Below, piece by piece: positions 24,391 through 32,100 of a stretch of 32,116 bases of DNA (position 1 is its first letter; each line of letters begins with the position of its first letter). The stretch is from an uncultured bacterium (lineage in GTDB: Bacteria > Verrucomicrobiota > Kiritimatiellia > PWTM01). Where the stretch lies: the NCBI GenBank assembly GCA_938010045.1, contig CALLFZ010000040.1, positions 1-32,116 on the forward strand. Direction: 5' to 3'. The translations under genes and the position numbers were made by a program. Under the pieces are notes generated by a model. The model had not been told where the DNA came from, ran no database searches, and worked only from the letters and a program-made list of their open reading frames with translations.

Positions 24391-24828
24391 CTATTCTGTG
24401 CGCGACGTCACGATGTCGTCGGCCGTATCGAAAATGCCGTCCGGCCCAGCCGAGCGCAGTTCATATGCATCCTCCCGTTCGCGTTCCTCGTTCCTGCCGT
24501 CGGGGAGATGCTTAAAACCCTTCAGCCGGTTGTACCGGTAAGGCTGCCCCCAGGGATCTGTCCTTGTTAAATCGCTGACGTAGTTGGTCAGACGCTGCCA
24601 GACCGCAGAGTTCGTCAGAACGCTCGGATACTTGTTGAAATCCATGATGTAGCGGTTGAGCGCGGTCTCGATCTTCTGCATGTCCGCCTTTGCGCGGTTT
24701 CGATCGGCCTGACGCTGCGCCAAGCCCGCGCCGGCCAGCACCATGCCGACGAGAACGACAATGATCCCGATCACCGCGAGGAGCTCGATCAGGGTGAATG
24801 CTCGCTCCAGCCGACATCGTCTGCTCAT
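24391..24828 (-). CDS. GspG-like type II secretion pseudopilin
   Basis: A 145-residue protein with a class III signal: short basic leader MSRRCRLERA, cleavage before F11 in A^FTLIELLAVIGI and the conserved E15 (Glu5 of the mature form), then a hydrophobic helix to about 34. The -1 residue is Ala instead of Gly, common in PVC bacteria. The C-terminal DPWGQPYRYN stretch and GPDGIFDTADDI are typical of the major pseudopilin GspG, the latter resembling its calcium site. GGGAGAGG upstream of 24828 supports the start. It stands alone, without other secretion or pilus genes, so whether it serves T2SS or another pilus-like system is open. Confidence 0.88.
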   Translation of the reverse strand: MSRRCRLERAFTLIELLAVIGIIVVLVGMVLAGAGLAQRQADRNRAKADMQKIETALNRYIMDFNKYPSVLTNSAVWQRLTNYVSDLTRTDPWGQPYRYNRLKGFKHLPDGRNEEREREDAYELRSAGPDGIFDTADDIVTSRTE

Positions 24829-25430
24829 GGCCGCCTCTCCCGTAGTCTCGGCTCCAATATGGCGCTCCCTCGCGGCGGCTGCAAGCCCACCGGTGGCCCC
24901 ATCCGGCAGCCCCGGGAGGGACGGGGCGTCCCGAGGTCGCCGGCCGTGCCCCCCCATGCCGTCCGGTCCGGCCGACTGCAGTCCGCACGCCGGTTCCTCC
25001 CGCCGACCCATGCGCCCGCCCGGCCGCGCGACCACCGGCGGAAGCCCGAACCATTCGCCATCGCCAACTGTCGCGCGGCCATGTCGCGTTCCCTTGAAGT
25101 CGGGATCACCGGATCAGAAAACATTCGCGAAACGCGTGGACGAAAGGTGCGCACAAAGATGCAACGTGGTTGCCACACAACTAGACATAACGACGGGCGA
25201 CTCTGTCACCGAGCCGATCCTCACGCCCTCCCGCATCCATCTGCTCCAGAATTGTAGCGCGGACGAACCGCACACCCATATTTGCGGCTGACAGGTCGGA
25301 CAGGCCCGCTGGTGGCCAGCCACTCCATCGCGGCGTTGGCCGCACGACGCGAGACCGCCGCCCTCTGGGCGAAGATCGCTCCCGCTGCCGACGCGCCGCC
25401 GCAGCGGATGACGCGATCGCTATTTTGCTC

Positions 25431-25565
25431 GACGTTCTCGCTAAGCCCGTGACGGTGCCCACACGACGGCACTTGTTCACCTCGCACCTCTTGCTCGGGC
25501 ACCCGAGCGTGGACACCACCATGATTCACATCCCTGTCGCGCCACACCTCCGCCGAGCTCTGTAG
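25431..25565 (+). pseudogene. Remnant of a tyrosine recombinase/integrase C-terminus
   Basis: In one frame the DNA reads AKPVTVPTRRHLFTSHLL, then LGHPSVDTTMIHIPV and a stop at 25563-25565. Phage and integron integrases have KPVTxHTLRHSFATHLL, about ten further residues, and then LLGHxxVxTTMIYTHV. So the catalytic R (of RH) and the LGH histidine are recognisable, the Tyr position reads His, and the residues between the two blocks are deleted. Upstream the frame stays open but nothing is recognisable. This is an inactive relic of a mobile element, perhaps an IntI-type integrase. Confidence 0.6.
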
Positions 25566-25685
25566 CGCTCGTTCGATGCGCTTCACTCTCAAAGGTTGTG
25601 CTCGCGCGTCGGGCGTCCCGCTGGGATCGCCGAATGATGGGGAGCTCGGCCACGAGCGTGATGGCCGCGAACCCATCGCAATCTT

Positions 25686-25877
25686 GTGACAGGACTTGCC
25701 GCGGATGCGCGCAGATGCTGGCACCCCGCGGCGCGAGACGAGGCCCAATCGAGGCCGGCGACCACAACTGGCCACGATACCGACTCCACGGATGAGCCGA
25801 TCTCGATCGGCCGGTTCGCGGATCCACTGGGCAATATCGCGAACCTCAAGAGAAGAATCCGTCTATGTTGTTCGTGA
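25686..25877 (+). pseudogene. Possible remnant of a VOC/glyoxalase-family protein
   Basis: The frame ending at TGA 25875 contains DEPISIGRFADPLGNIANL (from 25791). This resembles the closing strand of glyoxalase/VOC proteins (GRFAxFxDPxGNxxGL), where a metal or structural Glu/Asp sits nearby. The upstream part does not resemble the family and frames appear shifted, so it would be a fragment. The match is short and may be chance. Confidence 0.35.
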
Positions 25878-26169
25878 ACCGCAGCGAAATCATCCCCGCC
25901 TCTCACGCCCGGCCAAACGCCGCTGCATCGTCGGCAGCCTGCGACCGGAGGACATGCTTCCGACGCATCCTCCTCCCCTCTCCTCTCAAGCATCGCACCG
26001 CAGTTGGCCGCTCTCTTTCCGACACACGGCCGCCCGAGTCCGAGTAGTCCGTGTGGCCGGTCGGCGCACCGCAGCCGGCTCTCCTAGCTCAGCGCGACGA
26101 TCACGGCCAGTCCAAACACTCTTGTGGGAGAAGTGCTGTGCGGCTGACGAGTTCCAATCGTCGGACGAG

Positions 26170-27750
26170 TCAGGGCCGCTCAGGTGTGGCGTCCGCGCCG
26201 GCGGGCGGGGCTCGCCGATGGCGTGCACACAGATCCTGCAGCCAGCGCCAGTCCGCGGCTGCCAGATCGTTCTCGCGCAGCCGCCAACGCCAGTTGCCCG
26301 TCGCGACGCCGGGAACATTCATGCGCGCCTCACTGCCCAGTCCCAGCACATCCTGCATCGGCGCGATGGCCCAGTTCGCCGGCGAGCGCCATGCCACCTC
26401 GACCATCCGCCGGTGCGCGTCCTTGCCGTCTGTGCCGAGGTAGCGGGCGACGGCTTCGCGAAGCCGGCGATGCCGGTCTTCGCTCTCGGTGGAGCCCTCG
26501 CCCGGCGCGGCATGGAACCAGCCGGCCGCCGTGTCGTTATCGTGGGTGCCGGTGTAGATCACCGTGTCCGTCTCGCAGTCCTCCGGCACACGGGGCGGTA
26601 GATCGAGTAACCGTTCGAACGCGAACTGCAAGACCAGCATGCCCGGCAATCGGAACCGGCGGCGCAACGCCTCGACCTCGGGCGTGATCAACCCGAGGTT
26701 TTCGGCGACGATCGGCAGTCGTCCGAGACGACGGCGGACCGCGCCCAGAAGCTCCGCGCCCGGTACCGGTCGCCACTGCCCCGCCGCGGCGGTCGTCGCC
26801 GCCGCCGGCACCTCCCACACGGCCTCAAACCCGCGGAAGTGGTCGAGCCGCACGTGGTCGAACATCGCCACGGCGTGGCGGAGCCGCTCGATCCACCACG
26901 CGAAGCCGCTCGCCCGATGCTGCTCCCACGCGTACACCGGATTGCCCCAGAGCTGGCCCGTTGCGCTGAAGTAGTCTGGCGGAACGCCTGCGACAACTTG
27001 GGGCCGTCCCTCCTCATCCATTTTGAATAGTTCGCGGTGGCACCAGACATCCGCACTGTCACCGGCAACAAAAAAAGGGACGTCCCCGATCAGCTCGATG
27101 CCGGCGCGACGCGCGGCGGCCCGCAACCGGCGCCACTGTCGCGAGAACCAGAACTGCAAGATCCGATGAGTCTCGATCTCATCCCGAAGATCGCGCATCG
27201 CGCGCTCGAGGGCCGCGGGGTCTCGTACGCGGAGCTTCAGCGGCCACTCCCACCACGGTGCGCCGCCGTGGCGCTCGCGAAGCGCGTGGAACAGCGCCAC
27301 GTCTTGCACCCAGTCGCCTGCGCGGGCGAGCCAGCGGCCGTAGGCGAGATGCTCATCGGATCGCGCGCGCCGCCGCCACGTCCCCACCGCCGCGCGCAGC
27401 CGCTCCATCTTCCACGGACGAAGCGCTTCAAAATCTACCCGTCCACCGTCGCCGCCCGGCGCGCCCGCGATCTCGTCGGCCCCAACCCACCCCTCCGCCG
27501 CCAGATCGTCGAGCGAGAGAAGGAGCGGATCGCCCGCGAATGAGCTCGTCGCGTTGTACGGCGAATCGCCACCACCGGCCGGATGGATCGGCAGAACTTG
27601 CCAGAGCGCGATCCCGCCCGCGCGCAGCCGTTCGATCCACTCGTGCGCGGACGGTCCGAGGTCGCCGATGCCACCGGGCCCCGGCAACGAGGTCACATGC
27701 AGCAGAATGCCCGCCTGGCGTTTCGAGGCCGGAACCGCCCGCGCCGTCAT
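26170..27750 (-). CDS. malQ: 4-alpha-glucanotransferase (amylomaltase, GH77)
   Basis: Cytoplasmic enzyme that moves maltosyl or longer glucan units between maltodextrins, releasing glucose. The 526-residue protein begins with QAGILLHVTSLPGPGGIGDLG and has the family core: SPYNATSSFAGDPLL (63-77), nucleophile D303 in RLDHFRGFEA, acid/base E350 in AENLGLITPEVEALR, and D404 in YTGTHDNDTAAGWF. All three catalytic acids are present. It lacks the N-terminal carbohydrate-binding extension of E. coli MalQ and is of the shorter, Thermus-like type. It follows hypB by 34 bases on the same strand, so it may be transcribed from the hyp promoter. Confidence 0.96.
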   Translation of the reverse strand: MTARAVPASKRQAGILLHVTSLPGPGGIGDLGPSAHEWIERLRAGGIALWQVLPIHPAGGGDSPYNATSSFAGDPLLLSLDDLAAEGWVGADEIAGAPGGDGGRVDFEALRPWKMERLRAAVGTWRRRARSDEHLAYGRWLARAGDWVQDVALFHALRERHGGAPWWEWPLKLRVRDPAALERAMRDLRDEIETHRILQFWFSRQWRRLRAAARRAGIELIGDVPFFVAGDSADVWCHRELFKMDEEGRPQVVAGVPPDYFSATGQLWGNPVYAWEQHRASGFAWWIERLRHAVAMFDHVRLDHFRGFEAVWEVPAAATTAAAGQWRPVPGAELLGAVRRRLGRLPIVAENLGLITPEVEALRRRFRLPGMLVLQFAFERLLDLPPRVPEDCETDTVIYTGTHDNDTAAGWFHAAPGEGSTESEDRHRRLREAVARYLGTDGKDAHRRMVEVAWRSPANWAIAPMQDVLGLGSEARMNVPGVATGNWRWRLRENDLAAADWRWLQDLCARHRRAPPAGADATPERP

Positions 27751-27784
27751 AGCCCCACGTCGGGCCCCGAGGTGCGTGGCCCAC

Positions 27785-28627
27785 TCATACGGCGGCCTTC
27801 ACCAGATATTCGATCCATGCATCCATTCCCTCGCCTGTGCGCGCGCTCAGTTCGAAAGTGAACAGCCCCGGATGCACGGAGCGGATCGCCTGCAGAGCCG
27901 CCGCCCGGTCCCATCCCACCGCCGCCGCCAGGTCGAGTTTCGTGATCACCGCCAAACCGGCCCCCACAAAGACCGCCGGATACTTCAGCGGCTTGTCCTC
28001 GCCCTCCGTCACCGAGAGCAGAACCACCTTCATGTGCTCGCCCAGATCGAACGCCGCCGGACATACGAGATTGCCGACGTTCTCGATGAAGAGTAGCCGC
28101 ACGCCCTCGTCTACGACCTCGGACAGGCAGCGCGCAATTTGATCGGCGTTCAGATGACACGCCGAAAGCGTCTCGATCTGGCGTACCGGCGCGCCGCGCC
28201 CTTCGAGGCGGCGCGCGTCGCGGTCGGTCCGCACATCCCCCGTGATCACGGCGCAGCGCACGCGGCCGCGCAGGCGGTCGAGCGTGCGTTCGAGCAGTAG
28301 GGTTTTACCCGACCCAGGCGACGACACGAGGTTGAACGCCACGACACCGCGCTCGTTCAGCCACGCGCGATTGCGAGCCGCCAACTCCGCGTTCGCCGCC
28401 AGCACATCCGCGCCGACCTCGATTCGACGAGCAGCGCGGTCCTGCGAATGGGAATTCACGACGCCGGCGCCGTGCGAATGCGTCGTGCCGTCATCGTGTG
28501 AGTGGGAGAGCGCGTGGTCGTGAACATGCGGCTCATACCCATCATGCGAATGGCCGTGGTCGTGCGAAGGGTCCTGCGACGTCGGTCCCGCCGATCCGCT
28601 CTGTCCGCAACCGCAGGTCTCACACAT
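27785..28627 (-). CDS. hypB: Hydrogenase nickel-incorporation GTPase HypB
   Basis: GTPase that, with HypA, delivers nickel to [NiFe] hydrogenase (and sometimes urease). The 280 residues start with the high-affinity nickel motif CETCGCG (2-8), followed by a His/Asp-rich tail (about 20-60) likely to bind or store several Ni or Zn ions. The GTPase domain has the P-loop SSPGSGKT (102-109), GDVRTDRDA, C157-H158 and C189 (NLVCP) of the dimer metal site, and TKLD (229-232). GGAGG inside the hypA end serves as the ribosome site, three bases separating the genes. Confidence 0.97.
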   Translation of the reverse strand: MCETCGCGQSGSAGPTSQDPSHDHGHSHDGYEPHVHDHALSHSHDDGTTHSHGAGVVNSHSQDRAARRIEVGADVLAANAELAARNRAWLNERGVVAFNLVSSPGSGKTLLLERTLDRLRGRVRCAVITGDVRTDRDARRLEGRGAPVRQIETLSACHLNADQIARCLSEVVDEGVRLLFIENVGNLVCPAAFDLGEHMKVVLLSVTEGEDKPLKYPAVFVGAGLAVITKLDLAAAVGWDRAAALQAIRSVHPGLFTFELSARTGEGMDAWIEYLVKAAV

Positions 28628-28630
28628 GGT

Positions 28631-28999
28631 TCAACCTCCATCCAAAGCGGCCGCCGGCGTTTCCACATCGAGGGACTCCAATCGTAGCTGGCGGCCATCG
28701 ACGATCCGAACCCGGTCCGCCCCGCAATGGCCACAGCGAACGTCCGGCCACTCGACGGCGGTGGTGGCGCCGCAGACCTCGCACTCGACGCGCGCCGGGC
28801 ATCGCACCACCTCGAGCTGCGCCCCCTCGGCCTCCGTGCCGCGCGCCGCGACCGGAACGGCAAACGCCAGCGCGTCCGGGTCCACCCCCGAGAGTTCGCC
28901 CACACGAACGCGCAGTCGAACCACGCGCCCGCCGCCCGCTGCGCGCAAGGCTGCGAGCGCTTGCTCCAGCATGGCCTCGGCAATGGACAGCTCGTGCAC
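28631..28999 (-). CDS. hypA: Hydrogenase maturation nickel chaperone HypA
   Basis: Small zinc protein that binds nickel and hands it to the hydrogenase large subunit with HypB. Translation starts at GTG 28999, giving MHELSIAEAM with the nickel-binding His2; no ATG exists near the homology start, and a longer frame to 29329 is an hypE shadow. The 122 residues include the zinc site, C73-x-x-C76 and C89-x-x-C92 (CEVCG and CGHCG). Length is normal (113-120 typical) with a short C-terminal extension. It lies 11 bases after hypE. Confidence 0.95.
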   Translation of the reverse strand: MHELSIAEAMLEQALAALRAAGGGRVVRLRVRVGELSGVDPDALAFAVPVAARGTEAEGAQLEVVRCPARVECEVCGATTAVEWPDVRCGHCGADRVRIVDGRQLRLESLDVETPAAALDGG

Positions 29000-29010
29000 G
29001 GATGCGCGCC

Positions 29011-30027
29011 TCAACAGATCCGCGGCAGCAGCTCGCCGCGAGGCAAATCCACGAGGCGCCGTCCACCCACGCGGGTCGCCAGTACGACCGCGCCGGCCGG
29101 CCGCTCCACCACCACGCCAATGTCGGCAGCCTGGCGTCCATCCGCACGGGCTCGCCAGCGCCGCACAATCTCCTCCGCCACCTCGGCCGCACACACCGCC
29201 ACCACGCGGCCTTCGCACGCCACGTGCAGCACGTCGACGCCCAGCAGCTCCGCGAGCGCGCCGGTCGCGGGCGCCAAAGGGATCCGTTGCTCGACAATCT
29301 CGATCCCCCACGGCCGGCCAGTGACGCACTCATTCAGCACGGCGGCCAGACCGCCACGCGTCGGATCGCGCATCCAACGCACAGCGCCGGCCAGATCGGC
29401 CACGGTTTCGACCAACCCGATCACCGGCGCGCTGTCACTAACCGGCCCGCCACCGGCCACCGAAATCCGCTCGCGCGCCGCCAAGACCGCCAGGCCGTGG
29501 TCGCCAATCGTCCCGCTGACCAGCACCCGGTCCCCGGGGCGGATGGTCTCGCACGACAACGCATAGCCCGCGATCGGCTCGCCGATGCCCGCCGTATTGA
29601 TAAACAATCCATCACACTGCCCGCGGCCGACCACCTTCGTATCGCCCGTCGCGATTCCGACGCCGCAGGCGCGCGCCGCGACCGCAACGGAGCTCAACAC
29701 CTCGTCCACCTCGGCCAGCGGCAGCCCTTCTTCGAGAATCAGACTGAGCGAAAGCCATCGCGCACGCGCGCCGCTCACGGCCAGATCGTTGACGGTGCCG
29801 TGCACGGCCAGCGAACCGATGTCGCCCCCCGGGAAACGGCGCGGCTGGACAACGTAGCTATCGGTGGTGAACACCACCTCCGGGCCGGTCCATGCCAGCC
29901 GCGACGCGTCGGGCAGGTCGCGAAGAGGCCCCTCGCCGAACCGCGCACGGATATGGCGCTCGATGAACTCCGCCATCATCCGCCCGCCGCCGCCGTGGGC
30001 CAGTTGTACCCGGTCCTCCGCGCTCAT
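29011..30027 (-). CDS. hypE: Carbamoyl dehydratase HypE
   Basis: Dehydrates the carbamoyl group placed on its C-terminal cysteine to form the cyanide ligand of the hydrogenase iron. The 338-residue product begins in the family manner with VQLAHGGGGRMMAEFI, has the PurM-like ATP-binding core (FTTDSYVVQP, GDIGSLAVHGTVNDLAVSGA, GDTKVVGRG, DPTRGGLA) and ends exactly in PRIC, the modified Cys being the last residue. The start at 30027 overlaps the hypD stop; the longer frame from 30192 is rejected. Carbamoyl donation normally needs HypF, which is not in the window. Confidence 0.97.
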   Translation of the reverse strand: MSAEDRVQLAHGGGGRMMAEFIERHIRARFGEGPLRDLPDASRLAWTGPEVVFTTDSYVVQPRRFPGGDIGSLAVHGTVNDLAVSGARARWLSLSLILEEGLPLAEVDEVLSSVAVAARACGVGIATGDTKVVGRGQCDGLFINTAGIGEPIAGYALSCETIRPGDRVLVSGTIGDHGLAVLAARERISVAGGGPVSDSAPVIGLVETVADLAGAVRWMRDPTRGGLAAVLNECVTGRPWGIEIVEQRIPLAPATGALAELLGVDVLHVACEGRVVAVCAAEVAEEIVRRWRARADGRQAADIGVVVERPAGAVVLATRVGGRRLVDLPRGELLPRIC

Positions 30028-31145
30028 CCGGGGGCCGCAGCCTCCGCCCGCTCGTATTTGAACCACGCCGCACAACTGCCTTCGGAGCTTACCATGCAGG
30101 GGCCGACCGGCGAATCGGGCGTGCACATGCGGCGGAAGAGCGGGCACTGCGGCGGGTCCATCCGCCCCGCGATCACATCGCCGCACCGGCACCCCGGAGC
30201 ATCGCGCCCCGTACGCACCGTCACACCATACCGCCGCTCTGCGTCATACCGCGCGCGGTCCTCGCGCAATCGGTAGCCGCTGTTCGGCAATTCGCCCAGA
30301 CCGCGCCAACGCGCGGCGCACGGCTCGAGCCATTCCTCAATCAGCCGCTGCGCGCGCGGATTCCCCTCTTCCTTGACCACCCGCGCATATTCGTTGCGCA
30401 CCTCGGCGCGGCCCTCCGCCACCAACTCCACCAACGCCACAAGCGCCGCGAGAATGTCGAGCGGTTCGAAACCGGCAACGACGCAGGGCCGCCCGTGCCG
30501 CTCGGCGATGGTGCGATAGGCGGCCGCTCCAATCACGGTGCTCACGTGCGGAGGACACAGAAATCCGTCAATCGCCGTCCGGCCGTCCGCGAGCACCGCC
30601 TCCATCGCCGGTAGCACCCGTTTGAACGCCACCAGCGCCGACAAACCCCCGAGCCCCGCGTCGTGCGCGCGTTGGAGCGTCGCGAGCACCGGAGCGATCG
30701 TCGTCTCAAACCCAATCGCAAGCAACACCCACTCCCGCCCCGGCTCGGCAGCCGCCGCTCGCAGCGCATCGAGCGGCGAGTAGCACACCTGAACCCGTCC
30801 GCCGCGGGCGCGGCAAGCCGCCAGCGAATCGCCCCCGGCCGTGGGCACCTGCAACAAGTCACCAAACGTCGCGATGCCCAGGCCGCTCTCCGCCAACTCA
30901 ATCGCCGTCTGGATGTAGCCAGCGTCGGTCACGCACACGGGGCACCCGGGACCACTGATCAAACGCAACCCCTCGGGCAGCCGTCGCCGCAGACCATGCC
31001 GCCCCACCGCCATCGTATGCGTGCCACAGACCTCCATCACTGCGATGGCACCACGTCGCGAGCGAGCCACCGCCATCCTCTCGTGGAGCATCCGGACCAG
31101 CGCCTCGGCGGCGGCAGGCTGACGAAACCCATCGGAGTATCTCAT
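30024..31145 (-). CDS. hypD: Hydrogenase maturation Fe-S protein HypD
   Basis: [4Fe-4S] scaffold that, with HypC, assembles the Fe(CN)2CO unit. The 373-residue protein has the CGTHT motif (C40, H43), GPGCPVCVT (C68, C71), the IGFETT segment and FLCPPHVSTVIG. The C-terminal part carries several cysteines (GCRCGDVIAG, PPQCPLFRRMCTP and later) as in other HypD proteins, including the cluster ligands. Four-base overlap with hypE and a 25-base gap from hypC show one operon. The length is typical. Confidence 0.97.
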   Translation of the reverse strand: MRYSDGFRQPAAAEALVRMLHERMAVARSRRGAIAVMEVCGTHTMAVGRHGLRRRLPEGLRLISGPGCPVCVTDAGYIQTAIELAESGLGIATFGDLLQVPTAGGDSLAACRARGGRVQVCYSPLDALRAAAAEPGREWVLLAIGFETTIAPVLATLQRAHDAGLGGLSALVAFKRVLPAMEAVLADGRTAIDGFLCPPHVSTVIGAAAYRTIAERHGRPCVVAGFEPLDILAALVALVELVAEGRAEVRNEYARVVKEEGNPRAQRLIEEWLEPCAARWRGLGELPNSGYRLREDRARYDAERRYGVTVRTGRDAPGCRCGDVIAGRMDPPQCPLFRRMCTPDSPVGPCMVSSEGSCAAWFKYERAEAAAPG

Positions 31146-31170
31146 ACCCGTCGGGCACCGCCCCCGCCCC

Positions 31171-31419
31171 TCACACCGGGCCCGTCGCCGTGCCCTCGGC
31201 TGCGATCTGAGCTAGGCGATCGAACATCGCCAGCCGGGCTTCCGCCTCATGGGCATCAAGCCGCTCAATCGCAAACCCAGCGTGGACAATGACATGGTCG
31301 CCCGGTCGCGGGTCTTCGATCAGCGAAACGTCCACGTCCAGCCGAAGCCCGTCGCTCTCGGCCACCGCATGGCCATCCTCACCGATCTCCAAAAGCCGCA
31401 TGGGCACCCCAAGGCACAT
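31171..31419 (-). CDS. hypC: Hydrogenase assembly chaperone HypC
   Basis: Chaperone that carries the Fe(CN)2CO group with HypD and holds the hydrogenase large-subunit precursor. The 82-residue product starts MCLGVPM, with the essential Cys2, and continues with an OB-fold of short strands (VDVSLIEDPRPGDHVIVHAGFAIERL) and a C-terminal helix. There is no obvious Shine-Dalgarno sequence before the ATG, and a -10-like TAGAAT sits just six bases upstream, so the message may be leaderless. First gene of the hypCDEAB-malQ operon. Confidence 0.96.
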   Translation of the reverse strand: MCLGVPMRLLEIGEDGHAVAESDGLRLDVDVSLIEDPRPGDHVIVHAGFAIERLDAHEAEARLAMFDRLAQIAAEGTATGPV

Positions 31420-31425
31420 ACTGCA

Positions 31426-31455
31426 ATTCTACCATCCACGTTTCACCGCTGCAAA
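31426..31455 (-). promoter_or_regulatory. Candidate promoter of the hyp operon, possibly leaderless
   Basis: On the minus strand TTTGCA (31450-31455) and TAGAAT (31426-31431) are separated by 18 bases. The transcription start would fall at or next to the A of the hypC ATG (31419). Confidence 0.35.
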
Positions 31456-31538
31456 CGCTCCCCCGTGGCTCGGGCCGATTCCGCGGTTGGGGTGCTGGGG
31501 AATCAGCGGCCAATATCGGCGTCGGCGAATGTCTCCCG

Positions 31539-32100
31539 GGGGACAGGCAAATAGGACGGCCGTTGGGAACAGGTATCCCGTGGCCCTGGGACACCGGGCC
31601 TCCAGACGGATGGGGACAGGCACGTACTGTCGGCCGCGCACTCGGCGATAGGCGCCTCACGTCAGGCGCCGCGGAGTCCTCATGGGGACAGGCACCTCAC
31701 TGGACCTGCGATCGTCGAGCCGTAGGGTCGGCGTGGAACCCGGCCCTCCAACGGCTGCTGTAGTTCCACCGGTCCCCCGGCGGAAAATTTTGGGCGAGAA
31801 AGCTCCGGCGACAGTCATGGGGACAGGCACCTCGCTGGAACCTCGCTGGAACTGCGATCGCCGCGCCCTAGGCTCGGGGTGGAAGCCGACCCTCCAACGG
31901 CCACTGTAGTTCCGCCAGTCCCCCGGCGGAAGATTTGGGGCAGCGGAGGATGGGAGCGGATGGGGACAGGCACAGGCGAGATCCAACGGCCGCTGTAGTT
32001 CCGCCGGTCCCCCGCGGAAAATTTTGGGCGAGAAAGCTCCGGCGACAGTCATGGGGACAGGCACCTCGCGGACTGTTGGGACGGCGTTGGGGACAGGCAC
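31539..32100 (+). repeat. Array of GGGGACAGGCAC motifs, all in one orientation
   Basis: Copies or one-base variants start at 31539, 31612, 31684, 31819, 31962, 32053 and 32089, with a weaker GGGAACAGGTA near 31565. Unlike the first cluster (8669-9238), all copies face the same way. The shared 12-mer ties both regions to one dispersed repeat family. Confidence 0.88.
31681..32049 (+). repeat. Three tandem degenerate units (135, 143 and 91 bp) each with a hairpin
   Basis: Units begin with ATGGGGACAGGCAC at 31681, 31816 and 31959. Shared blocks in order are the head motif, TGCGATCG, a GTGGAA segment, CCTCCAACGGC, TGTAGTTCC and the hairpin, whose consensus TTCCGCCGG-TCCC-CCGGCGGAA is followed by A/T-rich AATTTT in two units. 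The first hairpin is at 31764-31785 with one mismatch. Unit 3 lacks about 50 bases of the middle; a fourth head begins at 32050. The structure resembles REP or MITE elements. Confidence 0.85.

Larger units (their letters stand above)
24829..26169. other. 1.3-kb region without intact genes; decayed gene fragments
   Basis: No open frame has a full recognised domain. Two fragments are identifiable: a tyrosine-recombinase C-terminus (25431-25565) and a possible VOC fragment (25686-25877). A short hairpin GGGACG-GGG-CGTCCC is at 24918-24932. The rest shows nothing I can name. The pattern fits an old insertion site in decay. Confidence 0.6.

Noticed and set aside
25221-25993. Minus-strand open frames across the gene-poor gap
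   Set aside because: No family features; they are partly antisense to the integrase remnant.
26075-26140. Possible tRNA suggested by CTAGCTCAGCGCG
   Set aside because: No TTCGA T-arm, no anticodon stem and no matching acceptor arms.
28498-30276. A 592-codon plus-strand frame opposite the hyp genes
   Set aside because: The opposite strand holds hypB, hypA, hypE and hypD with their catalytic motifs; this frame is antisense shadow.
31249-32100. Open frames with repeated GTGTSL and VPVPM stretches
   Set aside because: These are translations of the GGGGACAGGCAC repeat and not proteins.
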